Assembly (NCBI GenBank): GCA_024398435.1
Contig: JAKSJD010000003.1
Span: 186,001 to 250,000 of the forward strand
Direction: 5' to 3'
Source of the DNA: Bacteroidaceae bacterium
GTDB lineage: Bacteria > Bacteroidota > Bacteroidia > Bacteroidales > Bacteroidaceae
DNA length: 64,000 bases
Position 1 is the stretch's first letter. The number at the start of each line of letters is the position of its first letter. The notes beneath the pieces were generated by a model. The model ran no database searches and was not told the origin of the DNA. It worked only from the letters and a program-made list of their open reading frames with translations. The position numbers were made by a program, and so were the translations under genes. Below, one piece after another: positions 36,392 to 45,194 of this stretch.

Positions 36392-36567
36392 CTGTTTATC
36401 TTTGTTTATTGCTCTACCGGAATGTGTTGCCATCCCAATGGAGGGATGGTGGAGGTTGATTTTGATTGGATGATGAGAGCTTGCTCGCAATCATACAAGG
36501 AAAAGCAATCGCCAAATGCTCTGTAGAGAATCACATTCTGGGAGAGGGTTTATTTAGGTTTATTTTC
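36392..36567 (+). repeat. Dispersed element, copy 1, upstream of module 1
   Basis: About 176 bases from CTGTTTATC to TTTATTTTC. An exact 29-base match to the copy at 51720-51878 (inverted there) covers 36465-36493. Further shared parts are GAATGTG near the start, CACATTC near the end (mutual inverted repeats), CCATCC..GGATGG in between, and the closing GTTTATnTnGGTTTATTTTC. It lies about 270 bases before the module 1 promoter. No intact ORF is present. Confidence 0.7.
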
Positions 36568-36599
36568 CAAAGAAAATCATAGTCGGAGAAAAGAGCAAT

Positions 36600-36770
36600 G
36601 GGCTAGGCTCTGATAACCGTTAACTGAAAACCGTGAACTGTGAACCAATTTCATTCTACATTATCCATTATATACATTGTCAATTAGATAACTTCTCAAT
36701 TCTCCATTATCAATTAAATAGATTCTGCATCCTGCATTGACTGCGTCGAACTGAAGTTTCTGCATTTATG
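36600..36770. repeat. 7-base word tract before the module 1 promoter
   Basis: Words of the GTTAACC/GTGAACC, CATTCTA/CATTATC and CTGCATC types run on without a gene. The segment 36636-36697 is an inverted near-copy of 54001-54060 (two mismatches and a 2-base gap), and 36722-36765 matches the glf insertion. The remaining spacer sequence from 35997 to 36152 and 36314-36391 shows only AT-rich sequence with GTGTAGAG words. Confidence 0.75.
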
Positions 36771-36835
36771 AAGGCGATTTTTCAATATTTTGTTTCTATT
36801 TTCTTTGCAAATCATCAATAATTGTCAAAACTTTA

Positions 36836-36865
36836 TTGCTATCTCGCTAAAAATCAGTATCTTTG
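36836..36865 (+). promoter_or_regulatory. Promoter of polysaccharide module 1
   Basis: TTG at 36836-36838, a 19-base gap, then TATCTTTG at 36858-36865: a full Bacteroidetes promoter. The region around it (TTGCTAT...CGCT) is also similar to the module 2 promoter at 52027. Confidence 0.8.
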
Positions 36866-36949
36866 CAACCTCATATACATGTATGCGTATATGTGTACAT
36901 GCGCAGCCCTCATGTGACAGGCTGAGGCGAAGCTGTGGAATTAAATCCT
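36866..36949 (+). ncRNA. Structured leader RNA of module 1 (two-hairpin motif)
   Basis: The transcript from about 36871 begins with hairpin P1, CATATAC (36872-36878) with GTATATG (36887-36893). A 10-base linker and hairpin P2 follow, CAGCC (36904-36908) with GGCTG (36920-36924) around CTCATGTGACA, then a conserved tail GGCGAAGCTGTGG (36926-36938). The same architecture recurs at 52057-52130 with compensatory changes in both stems. The flippase ATG follows 11 bases after the tail. A protein-binding or antitermination leader is plausible. I do not recognise it as a known RNA family. Confidence 0.7.
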
Positions 36950-38482
36950 ATGAGTAACTACGAAAATAATAAACGAATAGCCAAGAACACTACAATGCTC
37001 TATATTAGAATGTTGTTGGTGATGATTGTGTCGTTGTATACATCAAGGGTTGTTCTGCAAGTATTGGGAAATGAAGACTATGGCACATATCAGGCAGTAG
37101 GAGGCATCGTAGGATTGCTCGTGTTTATTAATACAGCTTTAAGTCAAGGAACATCTCGTTTTCTCCTTTTTGAAATGGGCAAGCGTGATAGCAATAGGTT
37201 AGCAAAGTTGTTCTCAACAATGTTAAATGCGCATGTTATCATTGCACTAATAATTGTCCTTCTTGCAGAAACGATAGGATTATGGTTTGTGTATAATAAG
37301 CTTGTAATTGCTTCTGATAGGATGGATGCTGCGATAATCGTGTATCACTTGTCGGTTGTTACAGCTTTTGTGTCAATTACTCAAACGCCTTACAGTGCAG
37401 CAATAAAAAGTCATGAGAGATTTGATTTATATGCATACACAAGTATAATTGAAGTGGTCTTGAAATTGGTGATAGTTTACTTACTTACGATTTCTCCTAT
37501 AGATAAGTTAGCCTTTTATGCGTTGTTGCTGTGTCTATTGTCTGTAGGTGTTGCAATGTTCTATAGAGTGTATTGTATTCGTCATTTTAAAGAAACTCAA
37601 TACAATTTTATTTTTGATAAGGACATATTTAAGGAGGTGACATCATATTGTGGTTGGAATCTGTTTTCCAATATATCAGTTGCATTGAGCACGCAAGGTA
37701 TGATTGTTTTGATAAACATGTTTTTTAGTGGAACTATTGTAACATCGATTTCAATAGCAACAACAGTAAAAAACCAAGCAAAAGGTTTTGTTGACAATTT
37801 CCGTGTTGCAGCAATACCTCAAATAGTAAAGAAGTATGCAGGAGGCGAGACGGAATACAGTAAGCATCTATTGCTTGAAACATCTAAGTATAGTTATTTC
37901 CTGTTTATTTTATTTGGTTTGCCAATATATTTAGAATCTGAGAATATATTGTCATTGTGGTTAGGACAAATACCGGATTATTCTCCTATTTTCTTGAGAA
38001 TAATTGTGTTAACGGCTATAATGGAATTGTTTACAAGTTGTATGTTTACAACATTGGATGTTGTTGGCAAAATTCGTGAATACTCGATCATATACCCATT
38101 GATATTGTTTGCTACATTTCCTTTAACATATTTTTTCTATAAAATAGGAATGCCTCCGGTTACGGTTTCGTATGTTATGTTGGTAGCATATATGATATTA
38201 GCTTTTATTGTTATGCCTGTTTTGTCAGTAAGAATAGCAAAATATACCTTAAACGATATTATTCAATTATATGTGCCATGTCTGAAGGTTACTTTGTTGT
38301 CTGTGCCAATTCCAGCTTTGGCTTACATGTATTTGCCAATCGACAATGCTTTCCTTCATTTGTTAATCATTACGATTGTTTCAATACTATCAATAGGTGT
38401 GTGTATTTGGTATGTAGGATTGAATAATGATGTACGAACCTTGATTATGTCAAATGTAAAAAGTAAATTATTTCGTAGATGA
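36950..38482 (+). CDS. Polysaccharide flippase (Wzx-like)
   Basis: A 510-residue membrane protein of the polysaccharide flippase family, moving lipid-linked repeat units across the inner membrane. About 12-14 hydrophobic helices are visible. The N-terminus NNKRIAKNTTMLYIRMLLVM and TSRVVLQVLGNEDYGTYQAVGG is characteristic of Bacteroidales flippases. The start ATG at 36950 is preferred to an in-frame GTG at 36935, which lies inside the conserved leader tail. It is the first gene of module 1 and overlaps the SDR start by 4 bases. Confidence 0.92.
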   Translation: MSNYENNKRIAKNTTMLYIRMLLVMIVSLYTSRVVLQVLGNEDYGTYQAVGGIVGLLVFINTALSQGTSRFLLFEMGKRDSNRLAKLFSTMLNAHVIIALIIVLLAETIGLWFVYNKLVIASDRMDAAIIVYHLSVVTAFVSITQTPYSAAIKSHERFDLYAYTSIIEVVLKLVIVYLLTISPIDKLAFYALLLCLLSVGVAMFYRVYCIRHFKETQYNFIFDKDIFKEVTSYCGWNLFSNISVALSTQGMIVLINMFFSGTIVTSISIATTVKNQAKGFVDNFRVAAIPQIVKKYAGGETEYSKHLLLETSKYSYFLFILFGLPIYLESENILSLWLGQIPDYSPIFLRIIVLTAIMELFTSCMFTTLDVVGKIREYSIIYPLILFATFPLTYFFYKIGMPPVTVSYVMLVAYMILAFIVMPVLSVRIAKYTLNDIIQLYVPCLKVTLLSVPIPALAYMYLPIDNAFLHLLIITIVSILSIGVCIWYVGLNNDVRTLIMSNVKSKLFRR

Positions 38483-39318
38483 ACATATTTAAGAAAATCT
38501 ATAATGGAGCAGTAAATGCTGCAAAATCTGCTTTGTTCCAGAAGTTGATAAGAAGGGAACCCGTTGTTATCCGTGATGTGACAACGAATCTACTATCTGG
38601 TAAGTCTGCCATAGTAACAGGAGGTAATAGTGGCATTGGATATGCAATTGCAAAGAAGTTTATTGAAGCAGGTGCGGAACAGGTAACTATCATTGGACGA
38701 AATGCTGATAAAACCAAAAGTGTAGCAGAAGAACTTGGCTGCTCATATTTAGTTTTGGATGTTACTGATATTGATGCTATGGTTAATATAGTGTCAGCGT
38801 ATATTGCAAATCGTAAGGTTGATATTTTGGTAAATAGTGCTGGAGTACTTGATAAGGAACCATGGTTGGAGAAGACGTCAAAAGGTTTTGATGTCGTAAT
38901 GAATACAAATTTGAAGGCTGCTTATTTTATGAGCCAGACTATAGCCAAGCACATGGTAAGTAAGGGTATTCATGGTCATATACTGAATATCAGCTCGTCA
39001 TCAAGTAAAAGACCAGGGTGGGGACCTTATCAGTTGTCCAAGCATGCATTGAATGCGATGACAGAAGGTTTTGCCCATAATTTGGCTTGTCATGGAATAA
39101 CAGTTAACGGAATCGCTCCAGGCATTACTGCTACACCGATGCAAGATGGCAATTTAGAAGAAGGAAGTTTGACATATAATAATCCTATGCGCAGAGCGCA
39201 ATCTCCAGAGGAAATTGCAAATTTAGCTGTGTTTATGGTTAGTGATTTGGGCAATAGTATTATTGGAGACACTGTGATGATGACTGGTGGCAGTGGTAAT
39301 TTAAGTATTCATGGATAA
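38479..39318 (+). CDS. Short-chain dehydrogenase/reductase
   Basis: A 279-residue NAD(P)-dependent SDR. The cofactor motif TGGNSGIG follows an N-terminal extension of about 45 residues, the NNAG-type strand is LVNSAGVL, and the catalytic Ser and YQLSK (Tyr-x-x-x-Lys) are in place. Next to the TPP enzyme and the pyruvyltransferase, it may reduce a keto-sugar or a newly added keto side chain; the substrate is unknown. Confidence 0.88.
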   Translation: MNIFKKIYNGAVNAAKSALFQKLIRREPVVIRDVTTNLLSGKSAIVTGGNSGIGYAIAKKFIEAGAEQVTIIGRNADKTKSVAEELGCSYLVLDVTDIDAMVNIVSAYIANRKVDILVNSAGVLDKEPWLEKTSKGFDVVMNTNLKAAYFMSQTIAKHMVSKGIHGHILNISSSSSKRPGWGPYQLSKHALNAMTEGFAHNLACHGITVNGIAPGITATPMQDGNLEEGSLTYNNPMRRAQSPEEIANLAVFMVSDLGNSIIGDTVMMTGGSGNLSIHG

Positions 39319-39328
39319 GAGTTAAGAT

Positions 39329-41089
39329 ATGAAATATACAGATATTCGTAATACACAGATAGTGCTTTATCTTCTTAAAGCACATGGGATAAAAAAGGTG
39401 ATAGCATCGCCTGGTACTCAGAATATGAGCCTTGTTGTCAGTATGCAACATGATTCGTGGTTCGAAATGTATTCTGCACCCGATGAGCGCAGCGCGGCCT
39501 ATATGGCTTGTGGATTGGCTGCAGAAAGTGGCGAACCTGTAGTTTTGAGTTGTACAGGTGCAACAGCATCAAGAAATTACATTCCAGGCTTAACGGAAGC
39601 GTATTATAGAAAGTTGCCGGTTGTCGCAATCACTTCTACAGCGCGATTGGCTGCTGTTGGTCATAATGTACCTCAGATAATAGATCGTTCAGCCCATCAA
39701 AAAGATATAGTCAAAATCAGTGTGGTTGCTCGTGCAGTCTTTGATAAGATGGATGAGTGGGATTGTTCTGTTCAAGTGAATAAAGCTTTGTTGGAACTTA
39801 CACACAATGGAGGCGGTCCAGTTCATGTCAATCTCGAAAAGGTTGATGGTGATACCTTTTCCGTATCAGAACTTCCTAAATGCAGGGTGATAAATAGATA
39901 TTCTTTTAATGATGCGTTCCCCAAGATAGCAGGCAAACAAGTAGCTATATTTGTAGGGTCTCATATTGAATGGAGTAAATGTGACACACAAATACTTGAT
40001 GACTTTTGCTGCAAAACAGGAGCAATCGTATTTTGTGACCAAACTAGTAATTACCAAGGCAAGTATAGGGTACAGCATTCACTCGTAGCATCTCAAGAAC
40101 ATTACAATTCTTCAATTTTTGATGCTGATGTATTAATTAACATGGGCGAAGTATCTGGTGATTATTATCAGTTGATGAGATTAGGACAACATGCAAGAGA
40201 AGTATGGCGTGTTAGTGAGGATGGTGAATTGAAAGATACATTCAAAAAGTTGACGAAAGTTTTTGAAATGCCAGAAAGAGAGTTTTTTAAACGATATGTT
40301 GATGTGTCGTCTTCAATTGACTCAGTTGAATCAAGATTGAATATAGCAATCGATGAGTACGATAGAATCCACGGGAAGATTCCTGAATTACCATTCTGCA
40401 ATATTTGGATTGCAAGTAAGTTGCATTGTGAAATCCCAGATAATTCAGTGTTGCATTTTGGTATTTTGAATTCGTTGCGTGCTTGGAACTTTTTCAAGGT
40501 TGATCCAAGTGTGTTGGCATATAGTAATGTCGGTGGATTTGGAATAGATGGTGGAGTTTCAACAATGATTGGCTCATCTTTGGCCAATCCTCAGAAGTTG
40601 CATTTTGGTGTGTTTGGGGACTTGGCTTTCTTCTATGATATGAATTCCATCGGAAATCGTCATGTTGGCAATAATGTCCGCATTTTGCTGATTAATAATG
40701 CCAAAGGCTCTGAGTTCAAACTATATTCCCACCCTGCATCAAAATTAGGAGGAGAGGAAGATGAATATATAGCAGCCGCTAGACATTATGGAAACCAATC
40801 AAACAATCTTGTTAAGCACTATGCTTCTGATTTGGGCTTTTTATATCTCTCGGCTAATAATAAAGATGAGTTTTTGAATCAATATAAACAATTTGTATCA
40901 CCAGAAATAAGTGACCGACCAATACTGTTTGAAGTTTTTACTGATGCCCAAGATGAAAGTCGTGCTTTACAGCAAGTAAATAGTATCGAATATTCAACAG
41001 AATCAAAAGGCAAAAACTTAATCCATGATATAGTTGGCGATAAGGCTTATATAGCAATGTCAAATCTTAAATCTAAATTATCGAAGTAG
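39329..41089 (+). CDS. MenD-like thiamine diphosphate enzyme
   Basis: A 586-residue thiamine-diphosphate enzyme most like MenD in layout. The N-terminal Pyr domain has SPGTQNMSL and APDERSAAYMACGLA with the cofactor-activating Glu. The C-terminal PP domain has the GDL...NN motif (GDLAFFYDMNSIG to LLINNAKGSEF). In a polysaccharide operon it is unlikely to serve menaquinone; addition of a two-carbon or larger acyl unit to a keto-sugar, as YerE does for yersiniose, is a reasonable inference. The SDR upstream and pyruvyltransferase-family gene downstream are tightly spaced. Confidence 0.82.
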   Translation: MKYTDIRNTQIVLYLLKAHGIKKVIASPGTQNMSLVVSMQHDSWFEMYSAPDERSAAYMACGLAAESGEPVVLSCTGATASRNYIPGLTEAYYRKLPVVAITSTARLAAVGHNVPQIIDRSAHQKDIVKISVVARAVFDKMDEWDCSVQVNKALLELTHNGGGPVHVNLEKVDGDTFSVSELPKCRVINRYSFNDAFPKIAGKQVAIFVGSHIEWSKCDTQILDDFCCKTGAIVFCDQTSNYQGKYRVQHSLVASQEHYNSSIFDADVLINMGEVSGDYYQLMRLGQHAREVWRVSEDGELKDTFKKLTKVFEMPEREFFKRYVDVSSSIDSVESRLNIAIDEYDRIHGKIPELPFCNIWIASKLHCEIPDNSVLHFGILNSLRAWNFFKVDPSVLAYSNVGGFGIDGGVSTMIGSSLANPQKLHFGVFGDLAFFYDMNSIGNRHVGNNVRILLINNAKGSEFKLYSHPASKLGGEEDEYIAAARHYGNQSNNLVKHYASDLGFLYLSANNKDEFLNQYKQFVSPEISDRPILFEVFTDAQDESRALQQVNSIEYSTESKGKNLIHDIVGDKAYIAMSNLKSKLSK

Positions 41090-41091
41090 TC

Positions 41092-42189
41092 ATGAAAGTT
41101 GGAATTTTGACCTTTCACCGTGCCATTAATTATGGTGCTGTATTGCAAGCGTATGCAACGCAACAAGTATTAATTTCCATGGGACACGATGCCTATGTCA
41201 TAAATTATTTAATTCCATGTGTTGAAAATTCCGATAGAGCACCATTTTTGCCTAATGGAAAAATGAATCTTTTTATTCATGGTCATATTCGTTCGTGGTG
41301 GTTATATGATTCAAATAAATGCAATACTTTGAAAAAACGTAAGTTGTGGGATGATTTCTTGGCTTATAGGTTGCGTTTAACCGAATCATGCCTTCAAGAT
41401 TCGATACCTCAAGATTTTGATGCATACATAATTGGAAGTGATCAAGTTTGGAGTAGTTATATATGTAATGGACTTGATCCTGTTTACTGGGGAAATTTTA
41501 AACATCCGGAAGATAGTAGAGTGATAGCATATGCAGCGAGTACTTCTGTGACAGATATGAAAAAACAATCTCCGGATACATTATGTGGTTTGATGTCGAA
41601 TTTTAACTCAATTTCCGTTAGAGATGAAAAAGTGATGAGTTTTATAAATAAAGAATTGATTCTCAACTCAAATTATTCAATTCCTCATGCTTTTTTGACA
41701 ATCGACCCTACGATACTAGGAGGTAGGAATATTTGGGATACATTTACTAGCAAGCATTCACTGCCAGAAAAATATATTCTGTATTTTGCCGCACGAACAT
41801 ATAAGCCAAATCCTAATGCGATAAGAGAAAAAGCGATGCAGTTAGCTGATAAATTTGGATGCAGAGTCTTATCTATTAACTTTGGAGAGGATTCTCCAGA
41901 GGATTTTGTTGTAAAGATAAAGAATGCAGAAGCCGTCATTTCTTCATCGTTTCATGGTGTGGCTTTTTCGCTAATTTTCAATAAACCATTATTTGCAATT
42001 GCATATGGAGATGAACAGGATAGCCGATATGTAAATCTTCTCAATAATATTGGTGCTCAAAAAATGATTCATGGAATAGATGAAGATTTGGATCCCGATA
42101 TTGATTTTGATTATGATAAGATTAACATTAATATTGAGCGATTGAGAACTGCATCTTTGGACTATTTGACGAAATCCCTAAATTCATAA
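41092..42189 (+). CDS. Polysaccharide pyruvyl transferase family protein
   Basis: A 365-residue member of the polysaccharide pyruvyl transferase family (CsaB/EpsO type), which adds ketal-linked pyruvate from PEP to sugars. Family marks are KVGILTFHRAINYGAVLQAYA at the start, IIGSDQVWS in the first half, and SSFHGVAFSLIFNKPLFAI in the second. It begins 2 bases after the TPP enzyme stop. There is no signal peptide; it works in the cytoplasm at the membrane. Confidence 0.9.
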   Translation: MKVGILTFHRAINYGAVLQAYATQQVLISMGHDAYVINYLIPCVENSDRAPFLPNGKMNLFIHGHIRSWWLYDSNKCNTLKKRKLWDDFLAYRLRLTESCLQDSIPQDFDAYIIGSDQVWSSYICNGLDPVYWGNFKHPEDSRVIAYAASTSVTDMKKQSPDTLCGLMSNFNSISVRDEKVMSFINKELILNSNYSIPHAFLTIDPTILGGRNIWDTFTSKHSLPEKYILYFAARTYKPNPNAIREKAMQLADKFGCRVLSINFGEDSPEDFVVKIKNAEAVISSSFHGVAFSLIFNKPLFAIAYGDEQDSRYVNLLNNIGAQKMIHGIDEDLDPDIDFDYDKININIERLRTASLDYLTKSLNS

Positions 42190-42197
42190 GAGTAAAT

Positions 42198-43160
42198 ATG
42201 GATATTTTATTGTGTTTTAGTGACCGTTATACGATGCCAAGTGGTGTCACTATTTGCTCTATATGTGTAAATAATATTGAAGAGCTAATTAATTTTCATA
42301 TTATTTCAGATAGAGATTTTACCGATGAAAATAAAAATAAGTTGCGGACATTAGTTAGTGGCTATCCCAGTAAGTATATAAATTTCTATGAATTGAACGA
42401 CGAACTTATAAATACAACAATGAGATTCGAAAATCATTGGTGGCCAAAATATGTTTTTTATCGTTTGTTTATGGAGAAAATGCTTCCTAGTAATATCAGT
42501 AAAGTGTTGTATTTAGATAGCGATATTATCGTTAGGAATTCACTTTCAGCATTATGGAATGAAAACATATCTGATGTGGCAGTGGGTTGTGTCATTGATG
42601 CTTTGTCTGGTTCTATTGAACAATATAATAGGCTAGGATTTTCTTCTGATTATGAATATTTCAATGCGGGTGTACTATTAGTAAATCTAGAATACTGGCG
42701 AACTCATAATATTACAGATCGATTTGTTGATACATTAAAATACAAAGCCGATATTATCAAACAGCAAGATCAAGATGTCCTTAATTATGTTTTGCATGAT
42801 TCAAAACGATTACTGAAATTCACCTACAATTTCCAGTCAGGATTCATGTATAAGTTATCAATGTTAGGTTTGGACTATAATAAATATAAAAATGAAATAG
42901 ATGCAGCAGCTGACGATCCGATTGTGTTGCATTTGTCAGGAATGCGTCCGTGGATTTCTGGCAGAATGAAACACCCATACGAGTCGGAATTTTTTAAATA
43001 TAAAGCTTTATCTATATGGCGAGATGATTATTTGTGGCCATGCAATCTTACAATAAAAACTAGAATCATCAATTTCTTGCGTCCATTCTTGAGTAAGTTT
43101 GGAATTTGTCATATTATTCAAAATCCATTCGATAGTAAATATAAATTAAAACGAATTTGA
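42198..43160 (+). CDS. Glycosyltransferase family 8
   Basis: A 320-residue retaining glycosyltransferase of family GT8 (LPS glucosyl/galactosyltransferase type). The metal-binding DxD is in VLYLDSDIIV (residues 107-109). The later FNAGVLLVNLEYWR, QDQDVLNYVL and the HLSG motif (VLHLSGMRPW) all fit. It probably uses UDP-glucose or UDP-galactose. The sugar specificity cannot be read. Confidence 0.92.
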   Translation: MDILLCFSDRYTMPSGVTICSICVNNIEELINFHIISDRDFTDENKNKLRTLVSGYPSKYINFYELNDELINTTMRFENHWWPKYVFYRLFMEKMLPSNISKVLYLDSDIIVRNSLSALWNENISDVAVGCVIDALSGSIEQYNRLGFSSDYEYFNAGVLLVNLEYWRTHNITDRFVDTLKYKADIIKQQDQDVLNYVLHDSKRLLKFTYNFQSGFMYKLSMLGLDYNKYKNEIDAAADDPIVLHLSGMRPWISGRMKHPYESEFFKYKALSIWRDDYLWPCNLTIKTRIINFLRPFLSKFGICHIIQNPFDSKYKLKRI

Positions 43161-43166
43161 AAACTG

Positions 43167-43718
43167 ATGAAATTCTTGAATACAATTATTGATGGTGTAT
43201 ATATAATTGACCCAGATGTCCATGTTGATAGTCGAGGGCATTTTTATGAATCATTCAATCAAGCAGAGTTTGAATCTGCAATAGGAAATATTCATTTTGT
43301 TCAAGACAACGAAAGTTATTCACACCATGGGGTTATTCGTGGTTTGCATTATCAAAGGCCCCCGTATACACAAGCGAAGCTTGCTCGATGCGTTCGCGGT
43401 AAGATATTAGATGTTGCAGTGGATTTGAGAAGGAAATCAAAAACATATGGTACTTATGTTGCTGTTGAATTGTCAGAAGTCAACCATCGTCAGTTGTTTA
43501 TTCCTAAGGGATGTGCACATGGGTTCTCTGTATTATCCGAGTCTGCAATATTTCAGTATAAATGCGATGAGTATTATCACCCAGAGGCAGAGATCGGCTT
43601 TGCATGGGATGACAAACAAGTCAATGTTAACTGGCAAGTTGATATGTGTGATGTTGTTTTGGCAGATAAGGATAAGTCTAGAATGCTATTTCGAGAGTTA
43701 CCGCTTGATTTCGTTTAG
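43167..43718 (+). CDS. rfbC: dTDP-4-dehydrorhamnose 3,5-epimerase family
   Basis: A 183-residue cupin-fold epimerase. The catalytic His61 lies in VIRGLHYQ and the Asp in VDLRRKSKTYG; FIPKGCAHGFSVLSE and the Tyr region YKCDEYYHPEAE follow. It makes the 3,5-epimerised keto-sugar on the way to dTDP-L-rhamnose or a relative. The rest of the pathway (rfbA, rfbB, rfbD) is not in the window, so it depends on genes elsewhere or acts on another keto-sugar. Confidence 0.92.
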   Translation: MKFLNTIIDGVYIIDPDVHVDSRGHFYESFNQAEFESAIGNIHFVQDNESYSHHGVIRGLHYQRPPYTQAKLARCVRGKILDVAVDLRRKSKTYGTYVAVELSEVNHRQLFIPKGCAHGFSVLSESAIFQYKCDEYYHPEAEIGFAWDDKQVNVNWQVDMCDVVLADKDKSRMLFRELPLDFV

Positions 43719-43757
43719 GTTTTGAAATACGATTTTTCGTGTTACTAATTTAGAAAT

Positions 43758-45179
43758 ATGATATTTAACTCATTTCAATTTGTGTGGTTATTTCCAGTAA
43801 TATTTGTTATTTACTGGATGTTAACGGGGAGAAATACTAAATCGAATAGTTTTTCTCAATTGAGCAATGCTTTTTTGATAGTTGTTTCGTATGCACTTTA
43901 TATTCAGTGGAAGCCTGTATATGCCCTAGTGTTATTGGGTGTTACTGCTGTTACATATATAGGTGCAAGAATAATTGAAGTGAAGAATGCTTATGGAAAG
44001 CAAAAGTACTTGCTGTCAATTGCATTGTGCTTAGCTGCTCTGCCACTCTTAGCGTTCAAGTACTATGATTTCGTAAGTGGGCAACTGAATGTGTTGTTAG
44101 ATACTTTAAGCGTAGAATGGAGCCTTCCAGGTTTAAACCTCGCTTTACCTCTTGGAATTTCTTTCTTCACTCTTCAGGCAATAAGTTATTTGTATGATGT
44201 CTATAAACAGAAAATACCAGCTGAGCACAATTGGTGGCATTATATGCTGTTTGTCAGTTTCTTCCCTCAGATAGCATCAGGACCGATAAGTAAGGCCAGT
44301 GAATTGTTGCCTCAAATTAAATCACAGCGCCATTTTGACTATTCTCAAGCAGTTCAAGGGCTTAAATGGCTTCTATGGGGAATGTTCTTGAAGGTTGTAG
44401 TTGCCGATTCTATAGGTTTGCAAGTTGATGTCATTTATCAGTCATATAGTTCTCATAGCGGATTGGCGTTGTTGATAACAAGCATTTATTATATTATTCA
44501 GATATATTGTGATTTTGCAGGGTATTCATATATGGCATTGGGAGTAGGGCAAACGATGGGTTTTGAATTGATAAACAACTTTCAACGTCCATATTTCTCC
44601 GTTAGTGTAACCGAATTCTGGAGAAGATGGCATATATCTTTGTCTCGGTGGTTGAAAGATTATATTTTTATACCACTTGGTGGTAGTAGATGTGGAAAAT
44701 TAAGAAACTATTTAAACATTATCATTACATTTGTGATTAGTGGCATTTGGCATGGTGCTAACTGGACATTTATTATATGGGGATTGATTCATGGAGCGGT
44801 TCAAGTTTTTGAAAAAATGTTTGATTGTAGAACTTATGAAGGCCATAATCATCTAGTGCGTATTCTACGAATAGTTACTACATTTATGGTTTTCGACCTA
44901 TCTATGATATTCTTCAGAATGCCATCACTTGATGATGCAATTAATGTCTATGGTAAATTATTTACAGACTTTACTTTCGAGCCATTTGTTTGGACGTACT
45001 GCTCAATGCTTGTACTAATTGTGTTCTTTAAGGATTTGATGGATGAGCTGGATATAAAGCAATTAAGACTATTGCATAGCAAATATACAATAGTTAGATG
45101 GATTACGTATGTTGTCTTGATATCGTTTATCGCTATTTCAGGTGTATATGGTGGTCAGTTTATTTATTCTGGATTTTAG
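43758..45179 (+). CDS. MBOAT family O-acyltransferase (AlgI-like)
   Basis: A 473-residue membrane-bound O-acyltransferase with about 10-11 membrane helices. The motif segments are SFFPQIASGPI, FWRRWHISLSRWLKDYIFIPLGG and the catalytic His in ISGIWHGANWTFIIWG. It would pass acyl groups across the membrane for O-acetylation of the glycan, together with the exported partner encoded next. Confidence 0.93.
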   Translation: MIFNSFQFVWLFPVIFVIYWMLTGRNTKSNSFSQLSNAFLIVVSYALYIQWKPVYALVLLGVTAVTYIGARIIEVKNAYGKQKYLLSIALCLAALPLLAFKYYDFVSGQLNVLLDTLSVEWSLPGLNLALPLGISFFTLQAISYLYDVYKQKIPAEHNWWHYMLFVSFFPQIASGPISKASELLPQIKSQRHFDYSQAVQGLKWLLWGMFLKVVVADSIGLQVDVIYQSYSSHSGLALLITSIYYIIQIYCDFAGYSYMALGVGQTMGFELINNFQRPYFSVSVTEFWRRWHISLSRWLKDYIFIPLGGSRCGKLRNYLNIIITFVISGIWHGANWTFIIWGLIHGAVQVFEKMFDCRTYEGHNHLVRILRIVTTFMVFDLSMIFFRMPSLDDAINVYGKLFTDFTFEPFVWTYCSMLVLIVFFKDLMDELDIKQLRLLHSKYTIVRWITYVVLISFIAISGVYGGQFIYSGF

Positions 45180-45194
45180 GATTTAGTCATATAT

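Noticed and set aside
36153-36567. Insertion sequence with transposase
   Set aside because: The elements are under 180 bases and have no intact open frame shared among copies. At most they are non-autonomous.
36866-36949. Known cyclic-di-nucleotide or SAM riboswitch
   Set aside because: None of the conserved core sequences of those classes that I know is present. The leader is also too short for them.
39329-41089. menD for menaquinone biosynthesis
   Set aside because: It lies inside a polysaccharide operon, with no other men genes nearby, and its central domain is diverged.
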